Below the pieces are notes generated by a model. The model saw only the letters and a list, made by a program, of their open reading frames with translations, ran no database searches and was not told the origin of the DNA. From the NCBI GenBank assembly GCA_028699715.1, contig JAQVUC010000027.1:1-9492 (forward strand): DNA of 9,492 nt, in the 5' to 3' direction. Both the position numbers and the translations under genes were made by a program. Position 1 is the stretch's first letter. The number at the start of each line of letters is the position of its first letter. The stretch is from Anaerolineaceae bacterium (GTDB lineage Bacteria; Chloroflexota; Anaerolineae; Anaerolineales; Anaerolineaceae). Positions 1 to 6,890 of this stretch are shown here, one piece after another.

Positions 1-13
1 ATTCTAAAAAAGA

Positions 14-54
14 ATATCGATTTTTTGCCATATCGTTTGTTTCAGAATCGATAT
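14..54 (-). terminator. Possible weak terminator at the end of the nuclease-like gene
   Basis: On the minus strand ATATCGATT (54-46) pairs perfectly with AATCGATAT (22-14) over a 23-base loop, and the 3' arm is followed by TTCTTTTTT (13-5). The stem overlaps the last codons and the stop codon (44-42). The stem is AT-rich and the loop long, so it is a weak candidate for rho-independent termination. The minus-strand operon may end here. Confidence 0.35.
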
Positions 55-1010
55 CTTTCCTGGATGTGTGTTTTCCAGTCATTTAGACCGCTTGTGTGGA
101 AGCTGCTGAACAGACTTTCCGTACTTACGCTAACAAATTTCTCTTGATCAACTAATAACTTTTTCCACACTTTTGTTGCGGATTTGCCTAAATCACGAAG
201 AGCAGGGGAGGTGATTTTCTTAAAAGCTTTGTTTGCTTCAGGACAGATGTGAAGCACGGACACCTTATCTGCTCCTAATTCGTGAGCCTGCTCCATTTTT
301 GCTGCAAGGAATTGCTGGCGCATAAATTGATAAAAAGGTTCATAAAACAAAGCATCAAAGGAAGGTAGGAGGTCTAAATTTACTATGCAATCTGATTCGT
401 CGACCAAGTGTTGGTAGATTTGCAAGCGGTCTGTCCCGTTTTTGGAAAAGTGCAAATTGGTGGGGGAGTAAGATTCTGTATACTTCCACTCCATCAATAC
501 TATCTGGTGTTGATTATGGATGTCTTCGAACATGACAATCGCATCTGCGCTGGTGAAGTTGGCTCCGCGGGAACGCTTTCCTATGCCTCTAACTTTTTCT
601 CTAAGGTAGTTTTCTGCTCCAATCCACTCAAAAGAGACAAACATTCCGTCTTCAACAGGCAGCATTTGACTGATTTGTGGATAGATCGGACGAAGTAAGG
701 CAGCCAGTTCTGTAGGTTTGTCTGCGAAGGGAAAAAGGAAATTAACACAGCAAACCTGCGAATCACAGAGATGGTTACTTGGCTTTTCTCCATGTTCATC
801 GTGCCATTTGATATTATGTCTTTTGAAAAAATGAATTGCATCTTCACGGATTGGCGGGTAAAGATTTTGTTCTGAGTATTTAACTGGCAAACAGAAGGGA
901 TAGGATTTCCCTTTGTACATTCCGTCTATGCGAGCCTGATCTGAAATAATTGAGCTGTGGGTCTTAAATTGGATTTGATGGGATTTAGCTATGTTTTTAT
1001 ATGTGCTCAT
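42..1010 (-). CDS. Putative PD-(D/E)XK nuclease-like protein (PGN_0703-like), function unknown
   Basis: A 322-residue soluble protein with no signal peptide or membrane helix. The central part carries a plausible PD-(D/E)XK core: E128 in SFEWIGA (helix glutamate), D156 in TSADAIVMF, and an ExK pair E174/K176 in IVLMEWKYTES, with the two beta strands predicted around them. An N-terminal block, HLCDSQVCCVNFLFPF (80-95), with HL..SQ.C.N.L.P pattern, reminds me of the PGN_0703 family of putative restriction endonucleases; this is recall, not a search. The C-terminal part has a leucine-rich amphipathic stretch. The start is ATG at 1010 with GGAG four bases upstream; it follows the GH36 gene after 67 bp without a clear terminator, so it may be cotranscribed, but its content has no link to sugar metabolism. 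No methyltransferase is in view. It could be a solitary nuclease, a defence protein, or an inactive relative. Confidence 0.65.
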   Translation of the reverse strand: MSTYKNIAKSHQIQFKTHSSIISDQARIDGMYKGKSYPFCLPVKYSEQNLYPPIREDAIHFFKRHNIKWHDEHGEKPSNHLCDSQVCCVNFLFPFADKPTELAALLRPIYPQISQMLPVEDGMFVSFEWIGAENYLREKVRGIGKRSRGANFTSADAIVMFEDIHNQHQIVLMEWKYTESYSPTNLHFSKNGTDRLQIYQHLVDESDCIVNLDLLPSFDALFYEPFYQFMRQQFLAAKMEQAHELGADKVSVLHICPEANKAFKKITSPALRDLGKSATKVWKKLLVDQEKFVSVSTESLFSSFHTSGLNDWKTHIQERYRF

Positions 1011-1077
1011 TTTTCTCCACAGGACTATCCGTGTTCGTTATGAGGTTCAGGCAACTTTATCATAGGTTTAGTCACTA

Positions 1078-2985
1078 TTATTCCAAGATCGAGTTAAACC
1101 ACTTTCCTTCATGGGGGGAGAGGGAGATTTGATAAAACTCGTTTTCCGATTCAACTTTGATACCTGTTTTCACATCGATGAGATTCGGTAACTTTTCCAC
1201 TCCAAGTTGTGACGCCGATAGTTGGATTTGGCGGGTTTGCATTATAAGGTTTAATACAAATAAGTGCTCGATTTGATCTGTCTCTGGATTCCGGCGGACT
1301 TGTACGATCAAATTATCCTGACCTTTTCCCAAAAGTGGAAAATCGCAGCTATGGTTTCCAATATCCGCCAGGCGCTTGAAAAGTGCCAGGCGTTCTTCTG
1401 GGATCTCGTCCAGCTTGTCGCTTGTCATCAGCACTCCTCCGCTCAATCCAGCCAGAGTAACCAGAGCTTCGGTTTCCGCATCGGTCAGATGGTGGAATTC
1501 TGAACGCAACAAAACACAATCCGGATCGGTCTGGTAAAGAATGCCGTTGATAAAATTTCGGTTAGGGATGGCAGCAAGGGGGGAGCGTTGATTGCCGCTT
1601 TCCAGCCACTCTACGCCCATATCGTTGCCAATGCGAACGCTTTCAAAAAGACCGACTCCAGCCCAAAGCGGAACACCGCAACCGGCCAATACTGTCTCAC
1701 TACCTGCAGCCTCGCGGATAAGCTGGATGCCTTTCCGCCAATATTCAACTCTTGTCAGTCCGCCTTGGTGCGTCTGAAGGCGATCAGGACCCTGATCCAT
1801 GGCCAGGTGCAGGAAATCCACTTTGAGGTATCTGACACCCCAATCGGAGCACCAGGTCTGGATGACGTGGGTCAACCAGGCTGCCGCCTCTGGATGGGTG
1901 ACATCCAAAATATGGTATTCCTCACTTTGTTTGTGCCAACGAAATTCCCCGTAAAAGCGCATGCAAACGTAGGGCTTGCCTGTTTGTTTGTCTCCGACAA
2001 GCCAATCAGGGTGTTGGCTGTACAATTTACTCCTGTTCCCAACCAGGAAGGGAGCGATCCACAAGCCCGGAATAAAGCCAGCTTCGCGAATTTTTGTGAC
2101 GATGGGCTTCATACCATTCGGGAATTGAGGTTTTGTAAACAGCCAATCTCCCATTTCAGGCGTAAAGCCATCATCTACCAGGAAGACTTTGAGATTCAAG
2201 TTGGTTTTTTTAACCGTCTCGCAGGCTGCTTTGAGATTTTCCAGGATCTTCTCCTCGTTTATAGTTGCGTAGTAGTTGTACCAGGAGCACCAACCAGTGA
2301 TCCGCTGTGGGGAAAGTTTGGGAGGGGTGGGTGAACTGCCCGCAACCAACCTGGCCCACTCGCGTAAGCCAGATTCAACAGCGTCCGCTTGCCAGATGAA
2401 AAGAGTTTCTGACCTGCAGAAATCATCCTGGCTGGGTTTGCTGTCCCAATTGGTCTCTACCAGAAGGGAGTAGCTTTCCTGCCCAGGACTGTGAATAAAG
2501 CTCTGTTGAAAGCGATCATGGCGGTCAAAGCCAAGCATGAGGATATTTTGTGCGTCCCTGGAAAGCAGTTGTGTCATCGCGTAGGAGAGAAAAGTTTGTT
2601 CAGCAGGGCAGGCCTCGACCTGATGAAATACGCTTGCGTCCCAACTGTGATTGCCATTTGCAAAGAATCTTTCAACACCAATAATAGTCTCGAAACAAAT
2701 TCCAAAACTATCCAAAGGCTCCGAAAAGCCCTTATTTTCAAGGGAGTACTGTAGCTGCAACCCTTGTGGACCCTCCAGAATGGAAAGTATGAACGAGGCA
2801 GGTTTTTCTAATTTCAGTTCAAAGGTGAGGCGTGTTGTAGTAGCGTCCTCTTTATCGACACGAAAATCCGTCTGGGGGTAATGGATGTTGTTGACTACAG
2901 GATGGACACCATTCAAACGAAGATCGCCGCATTGGAGGCTATAACCCTCATCCAGATTGAGAACAAGTAGATTTTTGGATGGCAT
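1078..2985 (-). CDS. GH36 alpha-galactosidase (Thermotoga GalA-like)
   Basis: A 635-residue glycoside hydrolase with no signal peptide, so it acts on imported substrate. An N-terminal beta-sandwich (about 1-215) is followed by a (beta/alpha)8 barrel (about 225-540) and a C-terminal beta domain. Barrel landmarks are GWCSWYNYY (231-239), LVDDGF (269-274), GLWIAPF (307-313), DVTHPEAAAWL (361-371), YLKVDFLH (386-393) with predicted nucleophile D390, LAGCGVPLW (433-441) and RIGNDMGVEW (451-460) with predicted acid/base D455, then TDPDC. These align well, from memory, with T. maritima GalA (KIDFLF with D327, RIGPDTAPFW with D387). The protein is about 80 residues longer, mostly N-terminal. The family cleaves terminal alpha-1,6-galactose from melibiose or raffinose-type sugars. 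One oddity: the acid/base loop lacks the proline and APF residues. The start is ATG at 2985, with AAAGG 8 bases upstream. It is probably the last catabolic gene of the operon. Confidence 0.9.
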   Translation of the reverse strand: MPSKNLLVLNLDEGYSLQCGDLRLNGVHPVVNNIHYPQTDFRVDKEDATTTRLTFELKLEKPASFILSILEGPQGLQLQYSLENKGFSEPLDSFGICFETIIGVERFFANGNHSWDASVFHQVEACPAEQTFLSYAMTQLLSRDAQNILMLGFDRHDRFQQSFIHSPGQESYSLLVETNWDSKPSQDDFCRSETLFIWQADAVESGLREWARLVAGSSPTPPKLSPQRITGWCSWYNYYATINEEKILENLKAACETVKKTNLNLKVFLVDDGFTPEMGDWLFTKPQFPNGMKPIVTKIREAGFIPGLWIAPFLVGNRSKLYSQHPDWLVGDKQTGKPYVCMRFYGEFRWHKQSEEYHILDVTHPEAAAWLTHVIQTWCSDWGVRYLKVDFLHLAMDQGPDRLQTHQGGLTRVEYWRKGIQLIREAAGSETVLAGCGVPLWAGVGLFESVRIGNDMGVEWLESGNQRSPLAAIPNRNFINGILYQTDPDCVLLRSEFHHLTDAETEALVTLAGLSGGVLMTSDKLDEIPEERLALFKRLADIGNHSCDFPLLGKGQDNLIVQVRRNPETDQIEHLFVLNLIMQTRQIQLSASQLGVEKLPNLIDVKTGIKVESENEFYQISLSPHEGKWFNSILE

Positions 2986-2999
2986 CAGGTAAACCTTTC

Positions 3000-3011
3000 A
3001 GAATCGATTCT
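3000..3011. repeat. 12-bp perfect palindrome between two operon genes
   Basis: AGAATCGATTCT is perfectly self-complementary and lies in the 36-bp gap between the Gfo/Idh stop (3022) and the GH36 ribosome binding region (about 2994-2998). It might be a small operator or be meaningless; it is too short and AT-rich for a terminator and has no loop or T-run. Confidence 0.35.
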
Positions 3012-3021
3012 AACAGGCCTT

Positions 3022-4041
3022 TCAGGCACTTTCCGAACGACTAAAGAGTACTTCCTGGCGTTTTTGAGCCGATTCAGCCGCGCCCAAAGCCATATCCAAA
3101 GACAAGGCTCCATCCCGGATGGGGGTGCGGGTATTGCCACCAGTTCGAATGGCCTGGATCAGATCCAAAAGTTCGGCCAGGTGCATATTGCGATCGCTCT
3201 GAATGGATTTGCTTAGCAGCGGATCAGCCCCGGTGAAATGCAGCTGCGCTGTATTCGCGTTGGAAAACTCTGCCGTGAGCTTTTCTGCAACCAAACGGTA
3301 ATCGTTGATCCACTTGCCAGGAATGGCGTTGTTTGTGGCATAAACAACGCCCATAGCTCCATTTGCAAAGCTATAAATGGTAGCGCTGACATCTTCGATG
3401 GTATAACCAGGCACATCCTGATGGAAAAGGTTTTCCTGTCGGCTGAAAACGCTGACGGGTTCACCCATCAAATAGCGCATCAGGTCGATCATGTGGATCA
3501 CTTGTTCAACCAGCTGTCCTCCCGATTTTTCGCGTTCGCGCCACCAGGGAGCATGCAGGGCATTGCAAAAATACCTGGCTGTCATCAGTCCAGGTCTGCC
3601 AGCCTCTCCAGAATGGAGCAGCTGCTTGACGATCTCGATGGCTTCGCCGAACCGAAACATGAAGCCAACCTGGCTCTTCACACCGGCTGACTCAACGGCT
3701 TTGACCATACTCCAGGCTTGCGGGGAGGTAAGCGCAATCGGTTTTTCAATGAAAAGGTTGATACCCGCCTCAGCGGCCAGCTGCACTTCATCAGTATGGG
3801 CGAAAGGCGGCAAGGCAATTAACAATAGATCAAGCTCAACTTGATCGATCAACTCATGATGGTCAGTAAAAACAGCTGCTTTGCCGTTTGTGTAGGTTTC
3901 GCGATAAGTGACAGCATTCTGGGGGTTTTGGTCGCAGAAAGCTATGAGTTCAACCTCGTCGGAGAGACTGACCAAATTTGCGGCGTGGCGGTGGGCAAAC
4001 CCTCCACAGCCTAAAATTGCGGATCGAATTTTTTTACTCAT
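3022..4041 (-). CDS. Gfo/Idh/MocA family NAD(P)-dependent sugar or polyol dehydrogenase
   Basis: A cytosolic oxidoreductase of 339 residues from the ATG at 4041; two residues longer if the GTG at 4047 is used (numbering below is for that longer form). The N-terminal Rossmann domain has GCGGFAHRH (G13, G15, G16) and D39 in FCDQNP closing strand two, which suggests NAD preference. The family's EKP signature is at 101-103 in FIEKPIAL, K102 being the catalytic lysine. The C-terminal alpha/beta domain has GGQLVEQVIHMIDL (176-189): H185 is the expected proton-relay histidine, and E181 stands where most members carry Asp. Related enzymes oxidise myo-inositol, glucose, glucosides at C3, or galactose. 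Beside the preceding MDR dehydrogenase it recalls the pairing of E. coli YcjS (glucoside 3-dehydrogenase) and YcjQ, although overall similarity to YcjS seems modest. A pair working in opposite redox directions would epimerise a hydroxyl without net NAD use. The family is secure, the substrate unknown. Confidence 0.88.
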   Translation of the reverse strand: MSKKIRSAILGCGGFAHRHAANLVSLSDEVELIAFCDQNPQNAVTYRETYTNGKAAVFTDHHELIDQVELDLLLIALPPFAHTDEVQLAAEAGINLFIEKPIALTSPQAWSMVKAVESAGVKSQVGFMFRFGEAIEIVKQLLHSGEAGRPGLMTARYFCNALHAPWWREREKSGGQLVEQVIHMIDLMRYLMGEPVSVFSRQENLFHQDVPGYTIEDVSATIYSFANGAMGVVYATNNAIPGKWINDYRLVAEKLTAEFSNANTAQLHFTGADPLLSKSIQSDRNMHLAELLDLIQAIRTGGNTRTPIRDGALSLDMALGAAESAQKRQEVLFSRSESA

Positions 4042-4043
4042 GC

Positions 4044-4049
4044 TCACCT
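4044..4049 (-). promoter_or_regulatory. Ribosome binding site selecting the ATG at 4041
   Basis: The minus strand reads CAGGTGAGCATG at 4050-4039. AGGTGA matches the anti-Shine-Dalgarno tail and is correctly placed for the ATG at 4041. The in-frame GTG at 4047 lies inside this element and has no site of its own, so the ATG is preferred. Confidence 0.6.
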
Positions 4050-4058
4050 GATCTTATC

Positions 4059-5105
4059 TCAGAATTGCAGCACTACTTGGAGGGCGTCTTCAGGATGCGT
4101 ATCCAAAAGTTCAAAAGCTTGCTCAGCCTCTTCAAACGGGAACTGATGCGTGATGAGCGGTTTCAGATCAAGTTTGCCGGATGCCTGCAGGTCGTAAATG
4201 GTGCGGATCAAGCGCAGACGGTTCCAGCGGGTGGAGAGGTCATTGCTCACGCCGCCAATCTGCGAACAAACCAACTGAATGCGGTTGTGATGAAACTCTT
4301 CTCCGAGAAAAATCTGCTTGGCTTCTCCCTGGATGAAACCCAGAACCACTACTCGAGCCGCATAAGCGACTGAGCGAATGGCTTCGTTCAGGGCAGCACT
4401 GGAGCCTGAGGCTTCGATGCTTACATCGGCACCCAAACCGCGGGTGAGGTCCTTGATCGCCTCCGCAGGTTTGGTTTCTTTGGGATTAATAGCGATATCG
4501 ACAGCTCCATGGATTTTAGCCAGGTCCAGCCTCTGTTGGTTGAAATCCATACCAATCACCCGCGCGCCTGAAAGCTTTGCCAGCCTGGCAACAATTTGTC
4601 CCACAACACCCTGGCCGAACACCGCGACAGTCTCTCCCAGGTGGATGTTGGCATCCAAAACACCGTTGAGGGCAATAGGTCCCATGTGGGTAAAGATGCC
4701 CATGAGTGGCTCCAAGCCAGCAGGAACAAGGCGGTCATGAGCCCAATCTTCCTGGGCGATGTGCCAGCTTTTGTGCCCCCAAGTGCCGCCAATGACGTCT
4801 CCGGCTTTCAGGAGCTTCACATTCGGTCCCAATTCGATCACTTCGCCCACTTCTTCATAACCCCAACCGACCAAAGGGTAGGGCATGCTGGGAGAGATCG
4901 AGGGCAAAAAAAGCCTTCGCACTGGATCCCATTCTTTCTGAATGTAAACGTTTGTTCCGCGATAAGCTGTCAGTTCTGTACCGGCGCTTATTCCGGAATA
5001 GAGTGTTTTCAGGCGAACTTCGCCTGCTTGTAACTGCCTGTCTTCAAGATCTTGATAGGAAATCGTTTTTGGCTGGCTTATGACGAGCACTTTACCTTTT
5101 GTCAC
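4059..5105 (-). CDS. Medium-chain dehydrogenase (MDR, YcjQ/BchC-like), lacking canonical zinc ligands
   Basis: A 348-residue NAD(P)-dependent dehydrogenase with a GroES-like N-terminal domain (to about 140) and a Rossmann domain. The nucleotide loop is FGQGVVG (G164, G166, G169), and D187 at the end of the second strand favours NAD over NADP. Where classical zinc alcohol dehydrogenases have Cys-Gly-Thr-Asp and Gly-His-Glu, this protein has SAGTE (40-44) and GYE (82-84), so the catalytic Cys and His ligands are replaced. The four-Cys structural zinc lobe is absent. The blocks GVLDANIHLGE (148-158) and LAKLSGARVIGMD resemble, from memory, E. coli YcjQ, a 3-keto-guloside/guloside dehydrogenase, and the BchC-like MDR branch. 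Expected role: redox at a secondary alcohol of a sugar or polyol released by the neighbouring enzymes. The start is GTG at 5105 with GAGG five bases upstream; the gene begins 10 bases after the phosphorylase stop. It ends 17 bases before the next start. The family is secure, the substrate inferred. Confidence 0.88.
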   Translation of the reverse strand: MTKGKVLVISQPKTISYQDLEDRQLQAGEVRLKTLYSGISAGTELTAYRGTNVYIQKEWDPVRRLFLPSISPSMPYPLVGWGYEEVGEVIELGPNVKLLKAGDVIGGTWGHKSWHIAQEDWAHDRLVPAGLEPLMGIFTHMGPIALNGVLDANIHLGETVAVFGQGVVGQIVARLAKLSGARVIGMDFNQQRLDLAKIHGAVDIAINPKETKPAEAIKDLTRGLGADVSIEASGSSAALNEAIRSVAYAARVVVLGFIQGEAKQIFLGEEFHHNRIQLVCSQIGGVSNDLSTRWNRLRLIRTIYDLQASGKLDLKPLITHQFPFEEAEQAFELLDTHPEDALQVVLQF

Positions 5106-5110
5106 TCAAA

Positions 5111-5114
5111 CCTC
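5111..5114 (-). promoter_or_regulatory. Ribosome binding site for the GTG start at 5105
   Basis: GAGG on the minus strand sits 5 bases before GTG (5105-5103), immediately after the TAA of the phosphorylase gene (5118-5116). It decides the start, since no ATG lies near the N-terminus of the conserved GroES-like domain. Confidence 0.6.
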
Positions 5115-5115
5115 G

Positions 5116-6882
5116 TTATTTGTCCGTATTTTTGATCCACAGGGCTTGATAGGGTTCCAAGCTCAATTCCAACTGACCGTTTTTCACCTCGAAGGTGCTA
5201 TCGCTGATGAGGTCTTCAAGCTTTCCTCGAGCAGTGAGGCCGAATTCCTGTGTATCAATGGTCAATTTTAAAGTGTCGGAGCTAATATTGACCAGTGTCA
5301 GAATACGAGATGAACCGTCAGGGCTTGTTCTAAGTAAACTAAAGACTCGATCTTCCAGGAAAAATACTTTTTGCTGACCCTGAGGATGAAAGGCGGCTTG
5401 ATTAATGCGCATAGACAATAAATGCTTATACTGTGAGAAGACTTGTACCTGATGTAACCCAGGATTATCTAGAGTATTTTCAAGCTCAGATAAGTCAAAT
5501 TTTTCGCGATTGATCGAACGTGCTCGGCCAGTTCTCTGCAAATTGGTAAGTGAATTACGTGAACCAAAAAGGCTGTGATAATAAATGCCTGGCACCCCTG
5601 CCAAACAGAGCAGAATGACTTGCGAAGCCAGGAAACGGGGGATGTCAAGATTTTTATTAGGATTTTCGGGGTCATTTAGAGCATCGAACAGGGTGGTATT
5701 CAATTCGTAAACAACCTGACTCCCATCCGGATTGGATTTGTGTGAAACTTGTCCACCATGCGCCAGGACCTGATCAACAATCGCATCAACCTCTTGCTCA
5801 GAAAGAAGTCCTTTGGCGGGCATAACTCCGATACCATCATGAGAGGCAATGAAGTTGAAGAAAATACCATCCTCATGCAATGAATCCACCCATTTTGAAA
5901 TCGGTCCGGCGCTGCCGGTCATCAGGGTATGTAGCACCAGGGGGGCGAGCGGAAACTGATAAACCATGTGGGCTTCATCTGTCCGTCCTGTTAGTGGATC
6001 AACCTTGCCAAAATAACTGATATTTTCCTCATGAGGGACATTGGTCTCTGTGATGACAACAACATCTTTTCCAGTCATATCCAGGATCAGACGCATCAAT
6101 TTCACAACGCGATGGGTCTGCTCCAGATGGATGCAGGGTGAGCCAGATTCTTTCCATAGATAGGCAATGGCGTCCAAGCGGATCAAGGATGCTCCCTGAC
6201 TTACATAAAAGACCAATAAATCCAATATCTCTACTAAAACCTCAGGGTTGGAAAAATTCAGATCGATTTGATCAGCACTGAAGGTGGTCCAAACGCGTTT
6301 TTTGCCAGTGTTGGTATGAAATTCGGTCAGTACCGGGCTTGTGCGTGGGCGGACCAAATCGGAAAAATCCCAATCTGGTTCAGGCACGATGAAATAATCT
6401 CTATAGTCTGGATCAGAAGCCAGAAAACGCTTAAACCACTCGCTTTCCTGTGAAATGTGATTGATAACTGCGTCAAACATGATTCGTTTGGATGCGGCCA
6501 GATTGCGAACGTCTTCCCAGCTGCCAAGGTTGGGATCCACCTGGCGGTAGTCAATGACTGAAAAGCCATCATCAGAAGAATAGGGATAGAAGGGCAGGAT
6601 ATGAACCGCGTTGATCAAACCATCCAGATTATTGGTCAAAAATTTATCCAAAGTTCTCAGTGTGGGCTGGTTGGGTTCCTGGACAATATCACCGTAAGCA
6701 ATTAAAAGAATATCTTTCTGAGTGAGCTCATAACTGCCCGTAGCAGATTTTTCATGAATTTGTATTTCAGGATAACGATCAAAAATATCGAGGATTCTTT
6801 TTGAATATTCTTTTGCTATCTGTGGACCGTACAAAACGTCAAGGTGCTCATGGATTTGCTGGATAGGATCACTTGGCATCAT
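5116..6882 (-). CDS. GH13_18 glycoside phosphorylase (sucrose/glucosylglycerate phosphorylase group)
   Basis: A 588-residue cytosolic enzyme of GH13 subfamily 18. Visible GH13 regions: DAVINH (137-142, region I), IRLDAIAYLWKE (234-245) with nucleophile D237, ITETN (277-281) with acid/base E279, and FIASHDGIG (344-352) with the H348/D349 transition-state pair. HILPFYPYSSDDGFSV (94-109) is the characteristic active-site entrance of this subfamily. A small beta C-domain follows from about 485. The family breaks an alpha-glucoside with phosphate, retaining configuration, to give alpha-glucose-1-phosphate and an acceptor. The acceptor-side loops RPRTSPVLTEF (178-188), GIYYHSLFGSRN (432-443) and TGRARSINREK (451-461) look, from memory, more like glucosylglycerate phosphorylase and E. 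coli YcjM than like bifidobacterial sucrose phosphorylase, which is also shorter (about 500 residues). Sucrose, sucrose-6-phosphate and glucosylglycerol remain possible substrates. The phosphorylase family is very secure, the acceptor is not. Confidence 0.93.
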   Translation of the reverse strand: MMPSDPIQQIHEHLDVLYGPQIAKEYSKRILDIFDRYPEIQIHEKSATGSYELTQKDILLIAYGDIVQEPNQPTLRTLDKFLTNNLDGLINAVHILPFYPYSSDDGFSVIDYRQVDPNLGSWEDVRNLAASKRIMFDAVINHISQESEWFKRFLASDPDYRDYFIVPEPDWDFSDLVRPRTSPVLTEFHTNTGKKRVWTTFSADQIDLNFSNPEVLVEILDLLVFYVSQGASLIRLDAIAYLWKESGSPCIHLEQTHRVVKLMRLILDMTGKDVVVITETNVPHEENISYFGKVDPLTGRTDEAHMVYQFPLAPLVLHTLMTGSAGPISKWVDSLHEDGIFFNFIASHDGIGVMPAKGLLSEQEVDAIVDQVLAHGGQVSHKSNPDGSQVVYELNTTLFDALNDPENPNKNLDIPRFLASQVILLCLAGVPGIYYHSLFGSRNSLTNLQRTGRARSINREKFDLSELENTLDNPGLHQVQVFSQYKHLLSMRINQAAFHPQGQQKVFFLEDRVFSLLRTSPDGSSRILTLVNISSDTLKLTIDTQEFGLTARGKLEDLISDSTFEVKNGQLELSLEPYQALWIKNTDK

Positions 6883-6885
6883 TTT

Positions 6886-6890
6886 CTCCT
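6886..6890 (-). promoter_or_regulatory. Ribosome binding site overlapping the preceding stop codon
   Basis: On the minus strand TAGGAGAAAATGATG joins the glycosyltransferase stop (TAG, 6891-6889), the Shine-Dalgarno AGGAG (6890-6886) and two consecutive ATG codons (6882 and 6879). Spacing is 3 bases to the first ATG and 6 to the second, so the second is the more natural start, a one-residue difference. The arrangement points to translational coupling. Confidence 0.75.

Noticed and set aside
1011..1077. Possible terminator after the GH36 gene
   Set aside because: No stem followed by a T-run could be found in this 67-bp gap.
1588..2334. A 248-codon plus-strand open frame
   Set aside because: It is antisense to the barrel of the GH36 gene, whose catalytic motifs are intact; its translation shows no recognisable domain.
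40..3008. The 13-mer TTTCAGAATCGAT occurs at 40-52 and again at 2996-3008
   Set aside because: A 13-base match is expected about once by chance in a window this size, and the left copy lies over the end of a coding region, so I do not treat it as a repeat family or att-like site.
3238..3690. A 150-codon plus-strand open frame
   Set aside because: It is a shadow of the Gfo/Idh gene, which has clear family motifs on the other strand.
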